Assembly (NCBI GenBank): GCA_002450905.1
Contig: DKAT01000044.1
Location: forward strand, 62,452 to 94,108
Source: Spirochaetia bacterium UBA6919
GTDB taxonomy: Bacteria > Spirochaetota > UBA6919
Reading direction: 5' to 3'
DNA: 31,657 nt
Part shown: positions 1-8,140 of the stretch, in pieces
How the letters are laid out: each line of letters opens with the position of its first letter
Position numbering within the stretch: the stretch's first letter is position 1
The notes under the pieces: model-generated
The model's database searches: none
The model's input: only the letters and a program-made list of their open reading frames with translations
What the model was told of the DNA's origin: nothing
Program-made: the position numbers and the translations under genes

Positions 1-954
1 AGGATAAACCTTTCCAAGGAAGCTTGGAAGCCACTTTTCCTGACTCATGCCGTATAGTAATCTGGAAGCCATGATGATTTGGACAATTGCCCCATTCACC
101 ACAGCGAATAAGCTTATCAATGAGATGATTATCGCTTTCTCCCCTGTACTTTTTTCGTATAGAAGGGCTAGTGGAGCATTACTATTTTTTAATTCGTTGA
201 TTGGAAGAGATAATATTGTTACGATCGAAACCAACATATATAGAATTGTCCCTACCACAATGGATAGTATGATTGCTCTGGGAAGATTTTTCTCAGGATT
301 TTTGACTTCTTCAGCTATATTTGCCATGTCTTCGAATCCTATATAGGCATAGAATGCCAGGAATGCTCCAATAATTATTCCAGACCAGACATCCCCTGAG
401 AGGTTAGGTATAAGATCTATTTCTGAAATAATTTTCAATGATATTTGATTTCTTGCGACCCAAAGAATATAGATTAGACCCAATACTTCGATGGCAGTTA
501 TCACTCCAATAAGCCATGACGAGAGATTAATACCAATAAATGCAATGATACCCATAATCAGAATAATTAGGATTGTTGATATGATAGGGTCCACCTTGAA
601 AAATACATTTAAGTAGGCGGAAAAGCCCTTAGATAGTACACCCGTGGAGACAATACCCGATAAAGCTATAAATAAACCAATAATAAGGGAAAGTTCTTTC
701 CATTTAAAACTGGCATGTACAAAAACAGCTCCTCCAGCACTTTTAGGATATCGACTTGAGAATTCGGCGTAGGATAAAGCTGTGAGTATAGCAAGGACTG
801 ATGAAACCATGAATGATATTGGGGTGAAAGTACCAGCGTGCCCTGCGATTTTTCCTACAAGGACATAAATCCCAGCACCAAGGATTGTTCCAAGTCCAAA
901 AAATATTACTATTGGGAGAGAGAGAGTTCTTTTAAGTTGTGTTTCTTGATCCAT
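1..954 (-). CDS. APC-family amino acid permease (3' end cut by window)
   Basis: Inner-membrane amino-acid transporter of the APC superfamily, probably importing or exporting an amino acid linked to the threonine-degrading genes upstream. Reading from the ATG at 954, the protein opens with MDQETQLKRTLSLP and then the first APC helix, with the signature GTILGAGIYVLVGKIAG. A second typical block, YPKSAGGAVFVHASF, follows, and the last visible residues (LLYGMSQEKWLPSFLGKVYP) match the conserved loop after helix 8. About 318 residues are present; the family usually has 430-500, so the C terminus lies outside the window. The ATG is preceded by GAGGAG four bases upstream. The gene starts 10 bp after the stop of the threonine dehydrogenase-like gene, so it is very likely the third gene of that operon. 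The exact substrate cannot be read from sequence; threonine, serine or glycine is an inference from context. Confidence 0.88.
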   Translation of the reverse strand, partial: MDQETQLKRTLSLPIVIFFGLGTILGAGIYVLVGKIAGHAGTFTPISFMVSSVLAILTALSYAEFSSRYPKSAGGAVFVHASFKWKELSLIIGLFIALSGIVSTGVLSKGFSAYLNVFFKVDPIISTILIILIMGIIAFIGINLSSWLIGVITAIEVLGLIYILWVARNQISLKIISEIDLIPNLSGDVWSGIIIGAFLAFYAYIGFEDMANIAEEVKNPEKNLPRAIILSIVVGTILYMLVSIVTILSLPINELKNSNAPLALLYEKSTGEKAIIISLISLFAVVNGAIVQIIMASRLLYGMSQEKWLPSFLGKVYP

Positions 955-964
955 AAATCTCCTC

Positions 965-2125
965 TTAAGAATATAATTTTATATCTTTACTATATAAATT
1001 AAAAGATGTCATTCCAATTTTGAGATGATTTTCTAAGGTTGATTTCATTATATCATCTAATTTATCTAAAGTTCCTATCATCGATAGCGGTTCAGGAAGT
1101 TTTTTTCTCAGCAGTTCATCCTTGTTAAGAGCTTCAAGTAATTCTATCCATGTTTGCTGGGAGCGTCCTGTAAAACCGCGTACCGTGATTTTCTTGTTCT
1201 GATAATTCATTATAAATTCTTCGTTATTAAAAATGATTTGTGAAAAGTTTTCTCCGTGATCAATAAGAGCTTCGTGGCTGGGTAGCCCAAAGAGGATAAT
1301 CAATCCACCATCCCGAACACTATTTTTACATGATTCTACCACGGAAATATTTCCAACCATATCAATTGTTACGTCAAATCCTTTTCCATTTGTTAGGTCT
1401 AAAATTTCTTGAGGACTAGTTTTAAAGGGATTTAGAATATGATGAGCCATATTAAATTGTTTTGCGAAATTGAATCGAAATAGATTTACTTCAAATGCAA
1501 TAATATTCTGAATACCAATGTGGCGGGCAAATAATTGCATATTTAATCCATGAGGTCCACATCCATAAATAGCTATATTATTTGGTAGTCCTCTTTTCCT
1601 TATATATCGTATAATTTCCCAACTATTTCCAGCAGGTTCCATTAAGGATAAGGGAATTGTATCCTGGATTACCTCATTTATTTTATGACAACAATAAAAT
1701 GGGATGGCAATATATTCTGCAAATACACCACCAATGATTCGATTACTCTGGGGAGAAGTTGTTCCGTGTACGCCGATAATTCCATAATGAGAGCAATTAT
1801 CAGCAGTTAACCCTTTGCTTTCACACTCTTCACAAGCATAATGAGATTCAAGTGCTACAAAATCACCTGTTGATATATTTTTTACATTTGATCCTAATTG
1901 AATCACCTCTCCACATCCTTCATGGCCAATTATCGTACCTTCAGAAATAGTTTCTTTAGCCCAGTCGTCATTTTTAAAGATATGAAAATCACTTCCACAA
2001 ATGGAAACTTGTTTAATCTTTACAAGAACATCGATATCTCTGATTTGTGGGACAGGAACTTGTTTTTTTACCACCAGATTATTTTCATAGACATAGGCCC
2101 ACATTGTATTATTTGATGATGCCAT
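965..2125 (-). CDS. tdh: L-threonine 3-dehydrogenase-like zinc alcohol dehydrogenase
   Basis: Medium-chain zinc alcohol dehydrogenase, 386 aa, predicted to oxidise L-threonine to 2-amino-3-ketobutyrate with NAD. The catalytic zinc region is clear: C43-G-S-D-F-H48 and G-H68-E69, closely matching the CGTDxH and GHE motifs of Tdh; a later segment, MEPAGNSWE, resembles the EPLGNAV block of that family. The Rossmann glycine motif is YGCGPHG. The structural zinc loop is odd: it has C98, C101 and C111, with lysine or glycine where the third of the four usual cysteines should be. It is also longer than typical Tdh (about 340-350 aa). Its start overlaps the end of kbl by 17 bp and has AGGA about 8 nt upstream; Kbl uses the Tdh product, so the pair explains itself as a threonine-to-glycine pathway. 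A related polyol or sorbitol dehydrogenase is the alternative. Confidence 0.82.
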   Translation of the reverse strand: MASSNNTMWAYVYENNLVVKKQVPVPQIRDIDVLVKIKQVSICGSDFHIFKNDDWAKETISEGTIIGHEGCGEVIQLGSNVKNISTGDFVALESHYACEECESKGLTADNCSHYGIIGVHGTTSPQSNRIIGGVFAEYIAIPFYCCHKINEVIQDTIPLSLMEPAGNSWEIIRYIRKRGLPNNIAIYGCGPHGLNMQLFARHIGIQNIIAFEVNLFRFNFAKQFNMAHHILNPFKTSPQEILDLTNGKGFDVTIDMVGNISVVESCKNSVRDGGLIILFGLPSHEALIDHGENFSQIIFNNEEFIMNYQNKKITVRGFTGRSQQTWIELLEALNKDELLRKKLPEPLSMIGTLDKLDDIMKSTLENHLKIGMTSFNLYSKDIKLYS

Positions 2126-3311
2126 AATTTTTTCCTATTTTGACAAAAGCATTAATCGCTAGATCAATTTGATATTTTGTGTGGATTGCTGATATCTGCA
2201 CTCGTATTCTTGCTTCATTTTTTGGAACAACAGGATAGCTAAATCCAATGACATAGATTCCTTCAGATAGTAAATCACTAGCCATCTGTATTGATATTTT
2301 TTCATCTCCAAGCATAATTGGGACAATAGGATGTATTCCTTCTTTGATTTGAAAACCATTTTTCTTCATCTTATTTCTAAAATAGTTTGTATTACTTATT
2401 AAGTTCTTTCGTAATTGATTGCCTTCTTGACTAGTTATAATATCAATGCTTTTAATAGCTCCTGCTACTAATGATGGGGAAAGACTATTGGAAAAGAGAT
2501 ATGGTCGTGATGTATTTCTAAACCAATCTATTATACTACGATGTCCAGATATATAACCACCTATTGCCCCTCCCAGAGCTTTTCCAAGGGTGCTAGTATA
2601 TAAATCTATCTTGTTCTGAACACTGAAATATTCTGGAGTACCCTGTCCATTTTCACCAATAAAACCTGTGGCATGGGAGTCATCTACTATAAGTAGTGCT
2701 TGATGCTTTTCACATAAGGAAACAATTTTATCCAATGGAGCTAATTCCCCTTCCATAGAGAAGACTCCATCTGTTATTACTACTTTAATACGATAATTCT
2801 TAGACTCAATAAGCTGTTTTGAAAGATCGTTCATATCATCATATCGATAAACAATTTTCTTTGCCCGACTTAGACGGATACCATCAATGATACTAGCGTG
2901 ATTTAAGGATGCACTGATAATAACATCCCCTTCTGATAAGAGATTCTGAAATAATCCACCATTGGCATCAAAGCAGGAGTTGAATAGAATTGTATCTTCT
3001 GTTTGGAGAAACTGCGAAATCTTATTCTCAAGTTCTTTATGAATATTTTGAGTACCGCAAATAAATCGTACAGAGGACATTCCAAATCCATATTTATCCA
3101 TTGCCAGTTTAGAAGCACTTATAATTTCTGGATGATTTGATAAACCAAGATAGTTATTAGAGCAGAAGTTTAATAGAGGTTCTTTTTTATTATTGATATT
3201 GATTTGCGATGATTGAGGGGATGTAATTATTCTTTCTACTTTATAAGTTCCATTATTTTTTTTCTCAATAATACCCTCATCAAGGATATTTTTTAGTATT
3301 GGATGGAACAT
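2109..3311 (-). CDS. kbl: Glycine C-acetyltransferase (2-amino-3-ketobutyrate CoA ligase)
   Basis: PLP enzyme of the alpha-oxoamine synthase family that cleaves 2-amino-3-ketobutyrate with CoA to glycine and acetyl-CoA, the second step of threonine degradation. Visible signatures are NFCSNNYLGLSNHPE near the N terminus, the cofactor-binding VDDSHATGF, and the Schiff-base lysine in TSTLGKALGGAIGGY (K244 with the start used here, the same number as in E. coli Kbl). The longest frame begins at a TTG (3326), but an ATG five codons in has GGGAG six bases upstream, so I place the start at 3311 (400 aa; E. coli Kbl has 398). It is the first gene of the kbl-tdh-permease unit. The family also contains BioF, HemA and serine palmitoyltransferase, but the tdh partner and the ERIITSPQS N-terminal block favour Kbl. 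Confidence 0.92.
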   Translation of the reverse strand: MFHPILKNILDEGIIEKKNNGTYKVERIITSPQSSQININNKKEPLLNFCSNNYLGLSNHPEIISASKLAMDKYGFGMSSVRFICGTQNIHKELENKISQFLQTEDTILFNSCFDANGGLFQNLLSEGDVIISASLNHASIIDGIRLSRAKKIVYRYDDMNDLSKQLIESKNYRIKVVITDGVFSMEGELAPLDKIVSLCEKHQALLIVDDSHATGFIGENGQGTPEYFSVQNKIDLYTSTLGKALGGAIGGYISGHRSIIDWFRNTSRPYLFSNSLSPSLVAGAIKSIDIITSQEGNQLRKNLISNTNYFRNKMKKNGFQIKEGIHPIVPIMLGDEKISIQMASDLLSEGIYVIGFSYPVVPKNEARIRVQISAIHTKYQIDLAINAFVKIGKNYGIIK

Positions 3312-3395
3312 TGTATTCTCCCACAATTGTATATAATAAATTTAAGAAGATATCGGTCTGTGGAAAGTATGTTAGATTGATTGGTATATATTTAA

Positions 3396-3824
3396 TTATT
3401 GAGTAATGGATAAAAGTTTAATATCAAATGTAAGATCTTTTCCTGCCAGTGGATGATTGAAGTCGATAACGATATTCTCATCATGGATGTGGGTGATAAC
3501 CCCTTGCATCTGATTTCCATTTTGATCCTGGAGGCTCATAATTATCCCTTTTTCAGGGGTGAAGTTCTCAGGGAGAGCTTCATTAGAGAATTCATTGACA
3601 AGTTGGTCATCATAAATTCCGTAAGCATCATCCGATGGTATTATAACCTTCTTTTCTTCGTCTATTTTCATGCCTAAAACAGCACTATCGAAACCTGGAA
3701 TCATTTGTCCTATGCCAGCAACAAATTCAAGAGGCTCCCGGTCATAGGATTGATCAAATATAGAACCATCCTCTAAAGTACCTTTGTAATGTACTTGTAT
3801 GGTATCCCCTTTTTTAACTTCCAT
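3396..3824 (-). CDS. FKBP-type peptidyl-prolyl cis-trans isomerase, SlyD-like
   Basis: Cytoplasmic prolyl isomerase and folding helper of 142 aa. The N-terminal FKBP half reads VHYKGTLEDGSIFDQS, then IPGFDSAVLGMKIDEEKKVIIP; a flap-like insertion domain follows (about residues 70-120), and the chain closes with DFNHPLAGKDLTFDIKLL, the hallmark of the SlyD group. There is no signal peptide. The histidine/cysteine-rich metal-binding tail of E. coli SlyD is missing, so nickel binding is not predicted. An AAGGA sequence lies upstream of the ATG. It sits between the RRM gene and kbl on the same strand, with 85 bp before the kbl start; no clear terminator separates it from either neighbour. Confidence 0.93.
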   Translation of the reverse strand: MEVKKGDTIQVHYKGTLEDGSIFDQSYDREPLEFVAGIGQMIPGFDSAVLGMKIDEEKKVIIPSDDAYGIYDDQLVNEFSNEALPENFTPEKGIIMSLQDQNGNQMQGVITHIHDENIVIDFNHPLAGKDLTFDIKLLSITQ

Positions 3825-3930
3825 TTTTTAATCCTTGAATATGATAATTAAATCGAATGCAAGATATTATCCTGAAAACAAGACATATCCTACATTCTTT
3901 CAACTAATAAAAGCGTTTTTTAATATAAAA

Positions 3931-4245
3931 TTAATGTCTCTTATTATATTGTCCGCCACCGCCGCCGCCGCCGCCACTTCTTCTTGGTCTGCTGTTATGA
4001 TCTTTGCGTGGTCGTGCTTCGTCAATCTTAAGTGCTCGTCCTTTAAGTTCCTGTCCATTTAGTGCTGATATAGCTGCTTGTCCTTCATCATTTGAAGCCA
4101 TTTCTACAAATCCAAATCCCTTAGATTGTCCGCTATAAAAGTCTTTGATGATTTTAACAGAATCTACTTTTCCGAATTCCTCAAACTTTGAACGTAATTC
4201 TGCGTCAGTTAAATCATGATCCAAATTTCCCACATAAATATTCAT
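3931..4245 (-). CDS. RRM-domain RNA-binding protein with glycine-rich tail
   Basis: Small cytoplasmic RNA-binding protein (104 aa) with one RNA-recognition motif. RNP2 is IYVGNL (residues 3-8) and RNP1 is KGFGFVEM (42-49). A short basic linker (RPRKDHNSRPRR) and a run of eight glycines precede the tail QYNKRH. Bacterial proteins of this build are found in cyanobacteria, spirochaetes and others and are often cold-induced or RNA-chaperone-like; that role is inference here. The open frame extends to a TTG at 4260, but that TTG lies inside the strong Shine-Dalgarno (TTGGAGG), so the ATG at 4245, seven bases after GGAGG, is the real start. The glycine run is coded mostly by repeated GGC, unusual for such an AT-rich genome. 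Confidence 0.93.
   Translation of the reverse strand: MNIYVGNLDHDLTDAELRSKFEEFGKVDSVKIIKDFYSGQSKGFGFVEMASNDEGQAAISALNGQELKGRALKIDEARPRKDHNSRPRRSGGGGGGGGQYNKRH
3952..3975 (-). repeat. GGC-rich codon run coding eight glycines
   Basis: On the coding (minus) strand this is five GGC codons followed by GGT, GGC and GGA, giving the polyglycine stretch of the RRM protein. It is the most GC-rich block of the window and a trinucleotide microsatellite that could change length by slippage without breaking the frame. Confidence 0.9.
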
Positions 4246-4817
4246 GGTAAATACCTCCAATTATTTAGATTATTCATCGCTGGGATACCAAACTAATTCT
4301 TATACTTAGTAAATATGTATCGTGAAAATAGGATTGATTTTAACGTATACAGAAATAAAAGTAGGGTGAATAATGAGGTAAAATTTTTTTGAAAGAAATG
4401 AATAACCATAGATAATTGAAATTTATTATGAAGGAATATTAAAGTCAAGTTTATTTTTTAAAAAACATTCAGTTAATTAAGGAAAGTTTGTGTGTTGTTG
4501 ATTCCAATGGATTTTTAAAGAATATTTTTTTATATATATTATTTAAAAATAATGTTAAATCGATATTCATATGGATTGATTATTATCTGACCATTATAAT
4601 ACTATGAAATAAATTGATAAGTAAATGGTTCAATTAATTTTGTAGGCAAATATATAAAAATATAAGTAGTGATAGAATTGCTTAATAGGATTTAAGATGG
4701 CTATCTATCCATTTAATAAGATTATTTAAAATAAAACTTTTCATTGCTGATTGAATGTGGTAGATTTAATTGAGTTTTATTATCCAAATTGATTTCTTCA
4801 TTTGTTGAGAGGATAGA
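4246..4817. other. Non-coding, very AT-rich gap of about 570 bp
   Basis: The gap lies between the divergent starts of the RRM gene (minus) and the YciI-like gene (plus), so it must hold both promoters and the RRM leader. I see no convincing ORF, tRNA or terminator. It contains long A/T runs around 4440-4560 and no strong -35/-10 pair that stands out from this background. A structured leader or small RNA is possible but I cannot support one. Confidence 0.6.
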
Positions 4818-5078
4818 TTGAAAAAAAGATTTGCGTTTTTTTACCTACTAAAGAATGATTCAATTAACATACAAAATGCAATCCCGCACCATATTGGGTA
4901 TTGGATGAATAGTAATTTTGAAGATATTGCTGGTGGCCCATTCACAGACAGAAGTGGGGGTTTAATCACATTTATAGCAAAGGATTTAAAAGAAGCAGAG
5001 GGAATTGTATCTCGTGATCCCTTTGTCCAAAAGAAGGTACTTGAAAAATACTGGGTGAAGGAGTGGCTTGTAGAATAA
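4818..5078 (+). CDS. YciI-like small protein
   Basis: Protein of 86 aa with the ferredoxin-like alpha+beta fold of the YciI/DGPF family. Recognisable points are the conserved histidine region PHHIGYW (H24/H25), the GGPF turn (39-42) followed by a glycine-containing strand (SGGLITF), the DLKEAEGIV helix and the DPF motif at 67-69. The function of the family is poorly known; some members are linked to chlorocatechol-type chemistry or act as small dimeric enzymes, and no substrate can be assigned. The start is a TTG with GAGAGGA immediately upstream; an in-frame stop before it leaves no earlier option. It ends 4 bp from the stop of the opposite-strand gene at 5083, with no room for separate terminators. 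Confidence 0.8.
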   Translation: MKKRFAFFYLLKNDSINIQNAIPHHIGYWMNSNFEDIAGGPFTDRSGGLITFIAKDLKEAEGIVSRDPFVQKKVLEKYWVKEWLVE

Positions 5079-5082
5079 TTCA

Positions 5083-5589
5083 CTATATCGGATATTCTTC
5101 AATTATCTGCCAATATTCATTTTTGTCCCTCATTATTAAGTTTATCTGACTTGCAAAAAAATGATAGTTTAAATCTTCTTCCTGTAGAGATTGGTAGATG
5201 TCTTCAGCGGTTTCTATGTCCTCTTCTCTGTAGATTAAGACTCTCGGGATGTATTCCTCATCTATAAATTCTTTTAATACTGAGACTTTCATGAGTTTTC
5301 TCATGACTGAAATTAATGAATTGCTTTTCTCAATTGAAAAATAGATTAATGATTGCCCTGGAATATCAGTTCCTACCTTGGAAAATTGCAACTTGAAACG
5401 ATTTATTCCGTGCAGTAGCGGGGGAATTTCTTTTTGGAAATATCGAAGATTCATGAAGGTTTCTATTGGAGGCATGAACTCAACCGCGGGTTCGCATATT
5501 TTAAGAAGTTTTCGATCGTATTGAAATCTGTATTGATCAATTTTTTTTTGACCTTTCTGATCTAATGGGATGACGAGATTGATTTCCAT
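5083..5589 (-). CDS. Hypothetical protein, 2H-phosphoesterase (LigT)-like
   Basis: Cytoplasmic protein of 168 aa that I do not recognise with certainty. Its spacing of segments recalls the 2H phosphoesterase/2'-5' RNA ligase fold: an N-terminal strand (INLVIPLD), a middle strand and helix (RFKLQFSKVG, then a helix SLISVMRKLMK), a second half strand (YIPRVLIYRE) and a final NLIMRDKNEYWQIIEEYPI that resembles the closing strand of LigT-like proteins. The two His-x-Thr/Ser catalytic motifs are not present (the second expected site reads YIPRVL), so if the fold is right the enzyme is probably inactive or binds RNA or nucleotides only. No clear Shine-Dalgarno precedes the ATG. It is convergent with the YciI gene. 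Confidence 0.6.
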   Translation of the reverse strand: MEINLVIPLDQKGQKKIDQYRFQYDRKLLKICEPAVEFMPPIETFMNLRYFQKEIPPLLHGINRFKLQFSKVGTDIPGQSLIYFSIEKSNSLISVMRKLMKVSVLKEFIDEEYIPRVLIYREEDIETAEDIYQSLQEEDLNYHFFASQINLIMRDKNEYWQIIEEYPI

Positions 5590-5689
5590 AATTATTCATT
5601 TTATTTATAAAAATTATTGTATGTTTGAGAATAAAGACTTATCGAATGGTTATTAAATTTCATAAAATATTTTAAATGATCTTATGTAT

Positions 5690-6676
5690 TTACGACGCAA
5701 GTTGGTGAGGACTAAAATTGTTTTTCTGAATTGTAAAGTAATCTTCTATGGAGTTGAAAATATCATCTATAGAGCTAAGCTGGTTGATGATTGCCCTGAA
5801 AGAATTACCCATTGGGAATCCCTTGGTGTACCATGATAGATGTTTTCTCATCTCCTTAATCCCCTTCACATCACCGTAGAATCTTATGGAGAGATCAAAA
5901 TGTTTTATAATAACAGATTTTATCTCATCTATAGAAGGATTATAGTTTCTATCACCAGCTAAACGAAATATCCATGGGTTACCCATAGCTCCTCTCCCTA
6001 CCATTACAGCATCACAATTTGTTTCGTGAAGCATCTTATCATAATCTTTAATGGATACAACGTCGCCATTTCCGATAACAGGTATTCTTACTGCAGATTT
6101 GACTTTTCGAATCAACTGCCAATCCGCTTTCCCTGAAAAGCCCTGTTTTTGAGTCCTGGGATGAATAATGATCGCATCTACGCCAGAATCCTCAAGAGCT
6201 TTAGATACTTCTACTGCATTAATTGTATTACCCCATCCAGCCCTAATTTTAACTGTAAAAGAAGTATCAATCTTTTTTCTCACCGAAGATACGATATTTT
6301 TTATCAGGGGAATATTGTCTAATAGAGCAGAACCAGCATTAGTTTTCACGACTTTTTTTACTGGACATCCCATATTGATATCAACGATGTCAGCACCTTT
6401 CTCTTGAACAATCTTAGCTGCCTCTCCCATAATATAGGGATCTGAGCCAAAGATCTGAAAGCCGATTAGTTTATTTCCTAAGCTTTCTTCAACTCCTTTA
6501 TATAAATATCCCGATGTCTTTTCACTCCCTCTCACAAGACCTTCTGAGCTAACCATCTCGCTATACGCTAAGTCACAACCATAATCACGGCATATCATTC
6601 TGAAAGGATAATCTGATACACCTGCCATGGGCGCAAGGATCATTTTATTTTTAAGATTGTGTCTTCCAATAAGCAT
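5690..6676 (-). CDS. dusB: tRNA-dihydrouridine synthase, DusB type
   Basis: FMN-dependent enzyme (328 aa) that reduces uridine to dihydrouridine in the tRNA D-loop using NADPH. It begins with the TIM-barrel and flavin block NKMILAPMAGVSDYPFR; the catalytic cysteine is C104 in NMGCPVKKVVKTNAGSALL, and later HPRTQKQGFSGKADW and the GNGDV and VGRGAMGNPWIF phosphate-binding motifs are all intact. The C-terminal helical tRNA-binding domain (roughly from residue 240, with MRKHLSWYTKGFP) is present, so the gene is full length. In many bacteria dusB precedes fis; here no fis follows. Its upstream neighbour on the same strand is the HAD gene, 93 bp away. Confidence 0.95.
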   Translation of the reverse strand: MLIGRHNLKNKMILAPMAGVSDYPFRMICRDYGCDLAYSEMVSSEGLVRGSEKTSGYLYKGVEESLGNKLIGFQIFGSDPYIMGEAAKIVQEKGADIVDINMGCPVKKVVKTNAGSALLDNIPLIKNIVSSVRKKIDTSFTVKIRAGWGNTINAVEVSKALEDSGVDAIIIHPRTQKQGFSGKADWQLIRKVKSAVRIPVIGNGDVVSIKDYDKMLHETNCDAVMVGRGAMGNPWIFRLAGDRNYNPSIDEIKSVIIKHFDLSIRFYGDVKGIKEMRKHLSWYTKGFPMGNSFRAIINQLSSIDDIFNSIEDYFTIQKNNFSPHQLAS

Positions 6677-6769
6677 TTTAACAATTACTCTTTTATAAAT
6701 ACAAATATCAATTACGAGTTATTAAAAATAATCAATATATTAGATTTTTGTAGAAAAATATTTAGAAAT

Positions 6770-7468
6770 TTACAATATACTGAAAAGATCTTTGATGCTG
6801 TGAATATAGGAAACATCATCTCTAATTTCTTTTGATTGTAATGATTTAAGGAGATAGCAATCCATATTCATTTTCTGAGAGGGTAGATAATCGTCTTCAT
6901 AATCATTTCCTATGTATAGAACATCTTGAGGATCTTTTTTTAATTGCTCTAAAACATGATGAAAGATTCGGATGTCAGGTTTTTCAAGTCCCACTGCATA
7001 TGAGATAAATTGATAATCAAATAACACTGATAATTTCAGAGATTTTAATAGCTCGGGTAAGCGAAAATCCCAGTTAGATAGTATCCCAAGGATATAGTTT
7101 TCCTTTTTTAGCTTGGATAAAACATCATAAACCTCCTCATCTACTGACCATACTTCTGGATAAGAAAATAGATTAAATAGATAATCAAATAATCCATTCA
7201 TATCGTGTGATCCGTTATAAGAAGAGAATGTATTGAATACTATTTCCATCCAAAATTTACGGGCATCATCAACCCCTGTACCATAGCATAAAGGACTTTT
7301 CCAGGATTTCCTCACAGTTTTCCAGGCACTAAAGAAAGATTGACTTGCTGTATCCTCACTCATTTCAATACCAAACTTCTTCCCAGCTTGAGAGTAGACT
7401 GCCCCTACCGATGGATAAGGATGAATTAGGGTTCCGCCGACATCAAATAAAATCACTTTATATTTCAT
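6770..7468 (-). CDS. HAD-superfamily hydrolase, REG-2/HDHD3-like
   Basis: Haloacid dehalogenase fold protein of 232 aa. Motif I is FDVGGTL with nucleophile D9; motif II is the serine of ILSNWD (S131); motif III is K163 in GLEKPD; motif IV is the acidic cluster GNDYEDDY (189-194). An alpha-helical cap (about 18-110) sits after motif I. The residue two after the nucleophile is glycine rather than the usual general-acid aspartate; this occurs in the REG-2/HDHD3 branch and may mean weak or altered phosphatase activity. Substrate unknown. There is no obvious Shine-Dalgarno before the ATG, and the gene has a 245-bp upstream gap containing one of the repeats described here. Confidence 0.85.
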   Translation of the reverse strand: MKYKVILFDVGGTLIHPYPSVGAVYSQAGKKFGIEMSEDTASQSFFSAWKTVRKSWKSPLCYGTGVDDARKFWMEIVFNTFSSYNGSHDMNGLFDYLFNLFSYPEVWSVDEEVYDVLSKLKKENYILGILSNWDFRLPELLKSLKLSVLFDYQFISYAVGLEKPDIRIFHHVLEQLKKDPQDVLYIGNDYEDDYLPSQKMNMDCYLLKSLQSKEIRDDVSYIHSIKDLFSIL

Positions 7469-7524
7469 AATAAGTTAAACACACTTAATTCTTCTATGAG
7501 ATAAATAATTTTTATACCTACCAC

Positions 7525-7699
7525 ACTAATAATCCTTTAATATTAAATATAATACTTTTGGGTTGCCTGGTGAGCGAAGTCGAACCATCCGTTAATCATT
7601 TCGAATTCAGATTATCAGTGTACATCCAGAATTCATCTTATAAAATTAAATCGATCTATAAATTGACATTTAAAATGTAACATAAAATCATATTTACAG
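7525..7699 (-). repeat. Degenerate intergenic repeat, copy A (about 175 bp)
   Basis: This stretch aligns end to end with 13851-14021. Shared blocks, read on the plus strand, are ACTAATAATC at the left end, a core resembling GAGTCGAACCATCCGTT, a segment ending CAGATTATCA, and ATATTTACAG at the right end. The minus-strand core GGTTCGACTTCGCTCACC can fold with GGT/ACC arms. Both copies lie just downstream (15-22 bp) of genes for small exported proteins, on the same side, so the repeat may belong to their transcripts. There is no T-tract, so it is not a standard terminator. Confidence 0.65.
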
Positions 7700-7714
7700 G
7701 TAACCAGAGAATGA

Positions 7715-8140
7715 TTATATTGTTCCATCCAGCTTTAAAATAATTTGTTGATTGTTAGTAATTGTCCAAAATCCTTTGAGATATTTCGCTAAACGATAAC
7801 CAGTTTTTCTTGTTCTTATTTCCAAACGATATACCGCTTGACCATTGGACTGTAGTACCAGTGTCCTTGTATTGACAATACTAGGTGGAACATCCATGGT
7901 TCTTATTGTCTGAAACCATGTACCAATAAGTTTTTTTCTAAGATCATCATCCGCATTGATTCGACGATAAGCATTAAGACATAATATATAATTCTTCTTA
8001 TCCTTACCATAAATACAAATATAAGAATTCATTTCCCCAAAAAATAATTGCACAGAATAAGGCATATATTTCTTTGAATTACTTCCAAATACTAACCCTT
8101 GAATAAACAGCATAAGGATGAATAGAAACATTAAACGCAT
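7715..8140 (-). CDS. Small exported protein of unknown function
   Basis: Protein of 141 aa with a signal peptide (MRLMFLFILMLFIQGLVFG, cleavage near residue 20). The mature part holds a block LIGTWFQTIRTMDVPPS, then a central strand pair (LVLQSNGQAVYRLEI) and WTITNNQQIILKLDG at the end. That layout (GTW near the start, a W-x-x-x-N/D step, beta-rich) recalls small lipocalin-like bacterial domains and resembles the lipoprotein at 14044 (IIGIWYRKF and FRADGKLVI in equivalent places). The frame opens at an ATG at 8155, but that ATG overlaps the Shine-Dalgarno ATGGAGG; the ATG at 8140, eight bases after GGAGG, is the likely start. No lipobox cysteine is visible. The 3' side carries repeat copy A. 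Confidence 0.78.
   Translation of the reverse strand: MRLMFLFILMLFIQGLVFGSNSKKYMPYSVQLFFGEMNSYICIYGKDKKNYILCLNAYRRINADDDLRKKLIGTWFQTIRTMDVPPSIVNTRTLVLQSNGQAVYRLEIRTRKTGYRLAKYLKGFWTITNNQQIILKLDGTI

Noticed and set aside
47..346. 99-aa plus-strand frame at the left edge
   Set aside because: It is antisense to a well-supported APC permease with conserved motifs.
7560..7610. tRNA T-arm-like GGTTCGAC on the minus strand
   Set aside because: No acceptor stem, anticodon arm or D-arm can be placed around it, and the same core occurs in the related repeat at 13851 without tRNA features.
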